From positions 33,252-46,747 of the forward strand of contig MU602784.1 of the NCBI GenBank assembly GCA_025201865.1: a DNA stretch of 13,496 bases. The letters run 5' to 3'. Source of the DNA: Ramicandelaber brevisporus. Taxonomy: Eukaryota > Kickxellomycota > Ramicandelaberales > Ramicandelaberaceae. The position numbers were made by a program, and so were the translations under genes. This document shows, in pieces, positions 8,901 through 13,496 of the stretch (the first letter of the stretch is position 1; every line of letters begins with the position of its first letter). The notes beneath the pieces were generated by a model. The model saw only the letters and a program-made list of their open reading frames with translations. It made no database searches and was not told where the DNA came from.

Positions 8901-10017
8901 CAAGCGTGACCGCTACGACAGAGAGCAGAATCGTATTATGGGTACCTTGCGTCAAACTGTGCCCATCTCGCCACTCACCGCCACCGCCATTCACATTCCG
9001 CCAAGCTCCACTCCACACATTGTCCCGAGCATTGCTACGAAGGTTACCGCTGGCGAAGACACCTCAGGCGATAAAGGAAGCTCATCTCCAAGTCCATCGC
9101 CGTTGAATCAACAGTCAATTGACATGATTCCAACCAGTGACGTCAACAAGCTGGGTATATTGATCTCGCAATCAATAACGGCTCCAGTTCCACAGACACC
9201 AGCTCTTAATGCATCAGTATCAACAGCCACTACTGCAATGACAGCTCACCCACGTCCAAGGTTGCCTATCCCTGCCACCGCCACCGCCACAATCAATGCT
9301 GCACCGCCACCTGGCACGGCTTTGACTTCACCGCTGCATGTTCAGCGTAAGCACATTCACGATATGCTCGATATCGACACTGAGAACACATCGAGATTGT
9401 CTCGGCAGGTTGCGCAGCTTCGTGAACATTTCAACGCCGGCTCGCCGTCAACTTCGTCAAGTCCAATCGGCGGAGGCGATCCAAGTGTGGCTGCCAATAC
9501 TGTCGCAACCCTCCATGGTGCTACACTGGCACTTCGCGGCGGTAATGGCGGCCTGGAACGACCAAGCGGCTTAGGGTCTCTGGCAACCACGCCCTCGGTA
9601 ATGGCCGTGCAGTCGTCTATCATTTCGCCTCCACAACCAACTTCTGCAACTACGACAACATCGCAAAATCTGGCGATTACAGGCAATATTGTAAGTATAC
9701 TGTCGCCAACAATATCTCAGCAGGTGAATGAGATGGCATCGAGCGTGAAAGCAGCACCAACAGTGCCTGACATGCATGTTCAGCCTCTGTTGAAGAGACA
9801 GCCATCCGCCATTCAACAGCAATTACAGCAACAACAGCAACAACAACAACAACCGACTGCGTTGCAAATGAGCATGTCCCAGCACAAACTGCCTGAGCCT
9901 CAGCAGCCACAGAGTCGTTTCCCGCCCTGGATTGATCAAGATGCTGATCTCGCGCAACTGTTCAACATGCCATGTCCGCAAGGCTGCGGCTGTAACTGTC
10001 TTACTCCTCCCGTTTAA
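2980..10017 (+). CDS. WDR59/Mtc5/Sea3-like subunit of GATOR2 (SEACAT)
   Basis: Likely GATOR2/SEACAT subunit, acting at the vacuole or lysosome to oppose GATOR1 and so favour TORC1 activity. Length is 2345 residues, over twice human WDR59 (974). Order: a Ser/Pro N terminus; WD40 repeats about 65-445 (GAHSRAISGLDW at 175-186, VKVWDIRN at 203-210, and DQTLRM at 431-436 matching the WDR59 family); RWD domain about 587-740, interrupted by a Gln/His-rich insert (655-700); the family motif PCPRLFSATF at 817-826; helical solenoid parts about 1022-1130 and 1754-1805; long Ser/Pro/Gln disorder between them; then a RING-like end with C1934, C1937, C1948, C1951, H1953, H1956 and the family-typical final CPQGCGCNC (2332-2340). 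About 360 residues with a Q run (2279-2291) separate the two RING halves. The start is the ATG at 2980; an upstream in-frame GTG at 2938 is not credible. There is no intron and the stop is TAA. Family assignment is firm; the length is unusual. Confidence 0.9.
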   Translation: MPSNIPLARPVSFTETASASPASSNAHTSSSRLTSSTPSTAFAPPSPLRPAEPVVPPHPISTMHSNVEFACRRIKVGVSNTTSAMSISPNEQQLILSGSNGFQLLDLNNPFEKPTGIPFRVGGDVVTVKWSKLPHNDDLVAATAGGGGGGSSGFVILSVSKQNSGNGVPCLHISGAHSRAISGLDWNNHHPMIIASCSIDQLVKVWDIRNTSAPANVMRPSTRFSSISSAITQQQHQQYQHHSTANAVSFHPTNPNHLAYTQSNSLIVTDWRHSRRPLHEIMLPGRRANSIAWHPLNSNMLSVGITDNRFVEIDLGLIKSDSEMQGIKQYKMPGTVGKLEYAPFGSGIIATPSRSLSRLMMAQTTGDCSDSLHNLQQHQNCGIKLLQRHSGGIRTFVVRQYKHIDSTNNSIMYDEDYDDDLPYQLITLGYDQTLRMSPLVRETTNWLKPYYSNRHSSSADVGFDDVINRHPIRAIPRNNQLNTVDENGEEFNRREIWSGGRASGWRFLFQHAPHDAAVFGPGDFPPSLYHPNAVPFRDTMSQIEWLRHFAIEQPQYKEPYINARYHELGLAGTGQSPISSALAQMHTMAEDLWRIVQLFAQVRILFINLEMRVFVLDIHARWPNYELESYVRVSISCPPDYPHSPPSITTQNATLKQQPQQSQYQQQPQPQHQQQHHQRPTQTHDGSSTTNSSGEHKENPSADELFQQINVILKDVVMKFYGDGIPPIVPCVQFIATGTRRIHNVKIPSQVVHRFAHLVTVATRRVAEGAFLSVSLGSGKHHGSGGGAQAYRYKKDQGRQLKPGEASSLSMGVVVPCPRLFSATFSSSGKLVCVFASLVTNTTLMRSSRKLNNMVYHTSRMDSTMPNYYHQLRGIITNWARFTNRSGTTKLTLAHAPVGNNTNANRNIHDDAGSAIRGKIQQLPQVKDDPESRVLRMIEYGKKWFNPSSDPSHIVGTKVSTFDTSIDAASGRLAADDSAELPTPYGNLAMIFDMDGYDLFDDDSIAATRFIVDPAVDTLSKCNINRAVAESMNRPDLAQAFQLISMLDTIFSSLRSNSSSSTGSSSNTSSGQSRHGILSDAAHGVRFGLKWIERILVHLDNRRDVIGLGVISCILLVILRRYYDEWIQIYNILETSDGAHVVSSIPHGFDHNLGICEGINVAFHQTPLPFKQRSDVRVPISVIQPNTQLLSHTVKAALSRDPSEMSPMPDIGSPSDLDLLFHSPQQPPQQPVPTSVAADISSVLQYQAVTPLSPLQIRPSAGPRTSSDLGTYQIAADITGNSLMLGDASVPAPASLLRIHHGTSLQPTIGGSGIRRQRGNSGSVSIERPFDSMHGLGVKQFDPSPVKPNRMVPLSRPATEFYSDFQGPSAHYFPPAIVRDPRRSLAGMPPPSVAVIESPLHASAKAHRSTVSSGVSSGVHLPQPPYSSEPPRVQPTSAPLGHPMPTSAQRVGSRLSQSSQDTPQIKRRRSNTQIIPKASHHPTTSHPLGQPIGQAVTQPGSAGFAASSSGSSASLLGDLSGSFDPNQQLQSLHPPQPHSAGHEISRFAAHSTSLLSSSGPSLAQLNVGSPEPNSALYSNSPKLVAGSSDGSNTSGHPPMMVNAMSFSSNISAQSAASSTTMAISALANSSFRSISPQVGSLPNASLNAASFAAHPGVFGRAHSDQSVSINGSRQPQLNQRLPAVSELAQSESSIHVQQQKQQQQQQQQHSRRVHVKKNVVVNGYLSVKQSPAQSFAANRALPMSTSSVSNSHSLLHFTFGALRRMLEKWCVIYADLLDTMNMSIRRLEALDCLVSYNLRAKWLQPSLDLVAQPIVTANQHANASVTVRLAKNVSIKLRMLKDEVNILQELAQTWSKFVSGDQLVGLDFFMHPVIQSAVDMTNGLSQRLLMPPSATEEVTTRLENNDEDIDNDAGADDDIEYDEADVPVNGGVVCSVCMMAVAGLVYTCLKCFHGGHPECYAHWLVECVGPAIRDKRDRYDREQNRIMGTLRQTVPISPLTATAIHIPPSSTPHIVPSIATKVTAGEDTSGDKGSSSPSPSPLNQQSIDMIPTSDVNKLGILISQSITAPVPQTPALNASVSTATTAMTAHPRPRLPIPATATATINAAPPPGTALTSPLHVQRKHIHDMLDIDTENTSRLSRQVAQLREHFNAGSPSTSSSPIGGGDPSVAANTVATLHGATLALRGGNGGLERPSGLGSLATTPSVMAVQSSIISPPQPTSATTTTSQNLAITGNIVSILSPTISQQVNEMASSVKAAPTVPDMHVQPLLKRQPSAIQQQLQQQQQQQQQPTALQMSMSQHKLPEPQQPQSRFPPWIDQDADLAQLFNMPCPQGCGCNCLTPPV
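8068..8103. repeat. CAG/CAA tract encoding poly-Gln
   Basis: Mixed CAG/CAA codons interrupted by one AAG encode a Gln run near residues 1697-1708 of the WDR59-like protein, in the disordered region just before its second helical part. Confidence 0.85.
9814..9852. repeat. CAA/CAG tract encoding poly-Gln inside the RING insertion
   Basis: QQQ, one Leu (TTA), then nine Gln codons that are mostly CAA, at residues 2279-2291. The tract lies inside the long insertion that separates the two halves of the C-terminal zinc module of the WDR59-like protein. Confidence 0.85.
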
Positions 10018-10084
10018 AACAAATAATCACCTAATTAACCCTGTTTTGAATACAATATTCCTTTTGGTAAAAATATGTCATAGT
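10018..10084. other. Convergent 3' intergenic spacer
   Basis: Only 67 nt lie between the TAA of the WDR59-like gene and the TAA of the left J-like gene on the opposite strand. It is AT-rich, with AATAAT at 10022-10027 but no canonical AATAAA on either strand, and a small inverted repeat GAATA/TATTC (10048-10060). The two 3' UTRs must overlap or share a bidirectional polyadenylation zone. Confidence 0.6.
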
Positions 10085-11359
10085 TTAATCTTTTATCTTA
10101 TGCGGTAGCCTGAAGTAGATAGAACCCAAAGCTTTGCTAAGAATCATAGAGAATCCCATCACGCCAATAGTGGAAACAGCCACTGCAATGAGCGCAGTGT
10201 TGGCAAAGAATCCAAAAGGACTTGGGAATCTGAGCGACGCAAACAATTGACCAGCCTTAAATACCACAAACACAAGGATTGCAAGTAGCTTTGCTGCATA
10301 TTCGATCGTAGGCTTTGCGTGCATAACCTCAACCTCTTTATGAAGCAGCTCCTTCAGCTGCTGCTTTTGCCCCTCCGAGACGCTGTCAATTTTATCAATC
10401 TGTGTGTTTACGCTCATGAACAAGAGATCGATATACGGCACCTTCAGACCCACATTGTGGCGGAACAGAGTCAGCGCCGTTACAAGTTCGAAGCTAATGC
10501 CAAAGCCAATCAAAGCCATCCATATGTTTGTGAGATTTATCCAGGTTGAATTGCTGGGCTTGATGCTTTGTATGCTCGACATTGAAAGGGCCACCACGGC
10601 TGTACTGGCAACAATCGTTAACGCGGCATGTGGAATGAACCAGGTCATGAATCACCTGCCACAAGCCCGCACCAATCGCTGTTGCTGGGTGGTGCTGTTG
10701 TTATCTGTGGCAGCGGTGTGAGTGGCCAGCTTCCACGCAGCGCCGACCATATCCGCAACAGCTTTAAATATCCAGAAAATGTACATGCCGCAGCAGTAGT
10801 TGAAACTGCTACCAAACCCAGCATAAAAGCCGACGTACGGATTTCCAGCAAAGTAGCCAGCTAGAGACGAGACCGACATGATACAAACAACCGCACCCAA
10901 GGAAAGTGCAAGCAAAGGGCTGTTGATAAAGGGCAATGAATGGATCAGGCGGTAATTGAACAGACCATCATCATTGAATACTCCAAGTTTGTCAAACGGT
11001 GTCCAGTTGTAAGAATCGTAAACAGCACGTTGCTCGTTGTCATACAAGACGGAGAAAGCTGTGTAGACCTCGCGTTTGCCAGCGTCAAAGTCAGTGTAGT
11101 TCAGCTTGGCGGCGGTGGCGGTGGTTGGAGGAGTCGGAGTGGCTTCTTTATCGTCACCACCGGCTGGCGACCAAAGTTCGACACCAAGCAGCCCAAAGAA
11201 CTTGCCGACAGCAGCATCTAGTACTTGCTCCTGCGACGCACCCTTGTCGACACCGAGAGTCTCGTAAGGTGACTTGACGTGGGCAGTAGCAGAGTATAGC
11301 TCGGTTGGCACTCGAACAGCAACCGGCGGTGGCGACGGTGGTGCAGACCCTGTGTCCAT
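10085..11359 (-). CDS. J-like (HPD-less) polytopic membrane protein, copy A, interrupted by an in-frame TGA
   Basis: Tandem paralogue of the gene at 11566-12831. Residues 30-118 resemble a J domain: PYETLGVDKGASQEQVLDAA, then AFSVLYDNEQRAVYDSY. The HPD tripeptide that J proteins need to stimulate Hsp70 ATPase is absent; an insert of about 40 residues sits where it should be. Hydrophobic segments follow at about 146-170 and 180-203. Codon 236 (10652-10654) is TGA. The same frame then stays open for 188 codons with four more hydrophobic segments, closely matching copy B (FIPHAA on both sides). Without readthrough or splicing the product is 235 residues with two membrane segments. A candidate 51-nt intron at 10605-10655 would remove the TGA in frame, but also half of the third membrane segment. 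It is either a recent pseudogene, a truncated protein, or a spliced gene. Sequencing error is possible. Biochemical role unknown. Confidence 0.65.
10605..10655 (-). other. Candidate 51-nt intron or disabled exon segment containing the TGA
   Basis: On the minus strand the segment begins GGCAG|GTGATT, carries GTTAACG as a possible branch site and ends TTGCCAG|T. Its length is a multiple of three and splicing keeps the frame (AG joined to T, a Ser codon). Against it, the removed part encodes FIPHAA, identical in paralogue B where it is exon. Confidence 0.3.
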
Positions 11360-11565
11360 TGAAGTAAAAATAGAAAAAGTTGTATTGTAGTTTCGAAAGA
11401 GTGAAGCAAAGGGAAAGCGAAGAAGAGAGAGAGTTTGTGTGTAAGCGGAAACGTGGCTTGATTTGCTGGTTCTATACAGAAGAAGAAATGAGGCTTTTCA
11501 TAGGATCGAGTCTATCCAATGATATCACGACAGCTCTCTTTTTGGTGAGTTAAAAAACAATTGAT
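11360..11565 (-). promoter_or_regulatory. Upstream region of J-like copy A
   Basis: The 206 nt between the start of copy A and the stop of copy B must hold A's promoter. On the minus strand it has a pyrimidine-rich leader ending ACTTCA before the ATG. The element AAGCCACG (11452-11459) lies 93 nt upstream, and an inverted CCAAT (plus strand 11516-11520) about 157 nt upstream. The same elements occur before copy B. Confidence 0.5.
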
Positions 11566-12831
11566 TCAAATTGAGGGAAGCTTAAAGTGAAAAGAGTTCG
11601 TTGCTTTGTCGAACAACCAAGTGAGTCCTTTGACCAGATATGGATACACATACCCTACAGTTGTTACAATATTGAAAACGAACCCAGTCCACTTTGGAAG
11701 ATTGATAGCGTAGATTATCGGGATAACATGATACAAAACAACCGGCATGACTGCAATTGGTCTTGCCGAGTACTCGAGCAGAGAATCTGCATGCATGCTT
11801 TCAACCTCCTTCTGGAGCAATTGTGCTAGTTGGTGCCGCTTCTCGGAATCATCAATGGTGCTAATATGCGCGTGAATGGCCATATAGAGCACATCGAGAT
11901 TCGACATCTTCAAACCCTTGTTGCGGAGGAGTCGACCCAGTGCCAGTATGCAGTCGAATATAAAGCCAAAGCAGAACAGTGCTACCAGTATATTCGTGAT
12001 CATCACATAGAGTGCAGGATATGGCTTAAATCCCGGGAAGTATGGCGTAGAAAAAACTACAATATTTGCACCAGCGATAAGCACGAAAGCTGCATGTGGA
12101 ATAAACCCAAGTATTAGCAACCTGCCAAGTTTTCTAACCAACTGCTGCTGTTGTTGCTGCTGTTGCTGTTGCTGATGTTGCTGTGGTATTTTATTACCTC
12201 CCGTTTCAATGGCAGTGTGCGTCGTCAATTCCCATACTGTGCCAGCCATATCCGCAAAGTATGTGACGGCCCAATGAACATATATACCTAAAGATACAAT
12301 GAGGGCTAGACCTGCACCATTCGCAAAGCCTCGCGACGCATTGCCAACAAAATAACCAATCAGAGCTCCGAGTGGTGCAAAGCACAGAAAAGGGATTGAG
12401 CATTTCGCAACCCATTCACGATTGACAGACTGGAACGGCAGTATCAAGCGGTGGTTGAGCAAACCATCGTCATTAAAGACTCCAAGCTTGCCAAACGGCG
12501 TCCAGCCGTAGGAGTCGTAAACAGCGCGCTGCTCATTATCATACAAGACGGAGAAGGCTTTGTACAGGACAAGCTTATTTGTGCCAACTTCTGCGCTATT
12601 CAATTCGGTGGCTGGAGGGTGCACAGCTGATGTTTCAATGACGTCAGTCGAACGCGTTTCGATACCCAGAGAACTGAAGAACTTGCCGATGGCGGCGTCT
12701 AGTACTTGCTCCTGGGAAGCAGTCTTGTCAACGCCGAGAGTCTCGTAGGGCGACAGGCTTTCACGAGAAGCTGACAGCAGCTCAGTAGGCACTCGAACGG
12801 CAACAGGTGGCGGTGGAGTCGTCGCGTCCAT
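11566..12831 (-). CDS. J-like (HPD-less) polytopic membrane protein, copy B
   Basis: Intact 421-residue member of the pair. Residues 27-110 look like a J domain: SPYETLGVDK, a helix II-like EQVLDAAIGKFF, and a helix III/IV-like AFSVLYDNEQRAVYDSY. No HPD lies between them; about 30 divergent residues do. A strongly conserved stretch (TPFxKLGVFNDDGL, 111-124) follows. Six hydrophobic segments are visible at about 142-164, 170-194, 238-260, 273-298, 357-376 and 383-405, with a Gln run (217-230) in the loop between segments 2 and 3. There is no signal peptide, so the J-like part is probably cytosolic on an organelle membrane (inference). The start ATG at 12831 matches copy A in context (ACTTCAATGGAC) and N-terminal sequence. 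The stop is TGA. I do not recognise a named family. The loss of HPD argues against a classical Hsp70 co-chaperone; Tim16/Pam16 is a known precedent for a J-like protein without HPD. Confidence 0.85.
   Translation of the reverse strand: MDATTPPPPVAVRVPTELLSASRESLSPYETLGVDKTASQEQVLDAAIGKFFSSLGIETRSTDVIETSAVHPPATELNSAEVGTNKLVLYKAFSVLYDNEQRAVYDSYGWTPFGKLGVFNDDGLLNHRLILPFQSVNREWVAKCSIPFLCFAPLGALIGYFVGNASRGFANGAGLALIVSLGIYVHWAVTYFADMAGTVWELTTHTAIETGGNKIPQQHQQQQQQQQQQQLVRKLGRLLILGFIPHAAFVLIAGANIVVFSTPYFPGFKPYPALYVMITNILVALFCFGFIFDCILALGRLLRNKGLKMSNLDVLYMAIHAHISTIDDSEKRHQLAQLLQKEVESMHADSLLEYSARPIAVMPVVLYHVIPIIYAINLPKWTGFVFNIVTTVGYVYPYLVKGLTWLFDKATNSFHFKLPSI
12138..12182. repeat. CAG/CAA tract encoding poly-Gln in J-like copy B
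   Basis: On the minus strand, mixed CAG and CAA codons with one CAT encode QQH followed by eleven Gln (residues 217-230). The matching site of copy A has only three Gln. Confidence 0.85.
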
Positions 12832-13048
12832 TGAAGTGAAAAAAGAAATAGAAATAGAAAAAAATTGTGAGATAATTTCGAAAAAGAAGAAGGAAAGAGT
12901 GTGTGTGCGAGTGAAAAAAGCGTGGCTTCCCTCTTTTGATCGTGGCTAACCAATGACCAATGAGTAAACACATCTGTATTTAGAACAAGTCAATGAGAGC
13001 GAATAGTATGCATCAACATTGATTACTAGTGGCCATCCATAGTCCCGG
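12832..13048 (-). promoter_or_regulatory. Upstream region of J-like copy B
   Basis: 217 nt before the copy B start, shared with the 3' flank of the gene at the right edge. The minus strand is CT-rich next to the ATG. CGTGGCT appears twice on the plus strand (12921-12927 and 12941-12947, AGCCACG on the coding strand), followed by two CCAAT boxes (12950-12954 and 12957-12961). Copy A has AAGCCACG at nearly the same distance (about 90 nt) and one CCAAT. Confidence 0.55.
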
Positions 13049-13101
13049 CTAATGGGCATCATCTTCATCACTACCATAATCACTCAGAACTAATTCATCA
13101 C

Positions 13102-13139
<38 letters not shown>

Positions 13140-13496
13140 CACTCGCTATTCTGCTGGTTTGCAGAGTTAGTTGGTTGGTCACTTTTGCCGTTAATGATGT
13201 CAAGCCGAGTAATGAGAAAGCAAGCGGTGTTTGTTTTCCCATAAAGTAAACGCAATACGAGAGCAGAAACTACTGATCGCTGTTCGCTTTTATGTTCCCA
13301 AGAATGATGCCGGTTTTTAGATACTCTAGTGGAGCAGCAATAACCACAGCCAGATGTAATACACAACCAACCTTGCACAATATCCTGGTGATGCTGCTGA
13401 CTGGGTTCGCGAATGGTTGATGCGAGATGAAGGTTGTTGATGTGCTGGTTTCCATTGGGATCATTTCCGGTAATCCTAGCACTCTCTGGTAGAAAC
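13049..13496 (-). CDS. 3' end of an unrecognised gene (partial; probably spliced)
   Basis: An open minus-strand frame enters from the right edge and runs to a TAG at 13270. It encodes about 73 residues starting FYQRVLGLPEMIPMETS and includes one hydrophobic stretch (ITRILCKVGCVLHLAVVIAA). Just before that TAG is a GTAGTT donor-like site. An acceptor at 13182 with CATTAAC as branch-like sequence gives a 92-nt intron (13182-13273), and splicing joins in frame to an acidic tail with twelve Asp ending at a TAG (13049-13051). The spliced partial product would be about 117 residues. The alternative is that the protein simply ends at 13270. I do not recognise the family; the fragment is short. Confidence 0.4.
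13103..13138. repeat. ATC trinucleotide microsatellite
   Basis: Twelve perfect ATC units on the plus strand, read as GAT (Asp) on the minus strand. They fall in the possible acidic C-terminal exon of the edge gene. Confidence 0.95.

Noticed and set aside
9691-9720. GTAAGT followed by CAG after 30 nt in the WDR59-like gene
   Set aside because: Thirty bases is too short for a normal spliceosomal intron, the frame is open and the coding signal is continuous.
10085-10648. Separate 187-residue gene starting at the ATG at 10646-10648
   Set aside because: It is in the same frame as the upstream part of copy A, aligns directly to the second half of copy B and begins in the middle of a membrane segment; it is a continuation, not an independent gene.
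10652-10654. TGA read as selenocysteine
   Set aside because: The aligned residue in copy B is Leu, no redox motif is present and I see no SECIS-like element in the 67-nt 3' spacer.
10652-10654. A nuclear code with TGA reassigned to an amino acid
   Set aside because: Copy B ends with TGA at the position matching the end of copy A, and other genes show normal stops, so TGA works as a stop here.

Overview
The window looks like a piece of a nuclear genome from an early-diverging, intron-poor fungus. Long intronless ORFs, several glutamine and asparagine/aspartate runs, microsatellites between genes, pyrimidine-rich leaders and CCAAT boxes all fit. A fungus is an inference: the best-anchored gene (a WDR59/Mtc5/Sea3 homologue) is conserved across opisthokonts, and I cannot name the genus. 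There is no sign of a bacterial operon, virus, transposon, tRNA, rRNA or CRISPR array.

Layout from left to right. (1) A homeodomain transcription factor on the minus strand, start codon at 1827, stop at 127. (2) A divergent intergenic region of about 1.15 kb (1828-2979) rich in microsatellites and short inverted repeats, serving as promoter and leader for genes 1 and 3. (3) A very long intronless gene on the plus strand (2980-10017, 2345 residues) encoding a WDR59/Mtc5/Sea3-type subunit of GATOR2/SEACAT, the vacuolar/lysosomal complex that supports TORC1 signalling. It has WD40 repeats, an RWD domain, a helical middle part and a C-terminal RING-like zinc module, but several modules are split by low-complexity insertions. 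The most striking is about 360 residues inside the RING. (4) Only 67 nt between convergent stop codons. (5) Two tandem minus-strand paralogues (10085-11359 and 11566-12831) of a membrane protein family with an N-terminal J-domain-like fold that lacks the HPD tripeptide, followed by about six hydrophobic segments. The left copy has an in-frame TGA, lying inside a 51-nt stretch that also has plausible splice signals. The two share promoter elements. (6) At the right edge, the 3' end of another minus-strand gene, which may be spliced to an acidic tail with twelve aspartates.

No operon-like co-functioning is expected. The WDR59-like protein would act in nutrient signalling, the homeodomain protein in transcription, and the J-like pair in an unknown membrane role. 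The tandem J-like pair is the best candidate for an undescribed family, and the split zinc module of the WDR59 homologue is the most unusual architectural feature.
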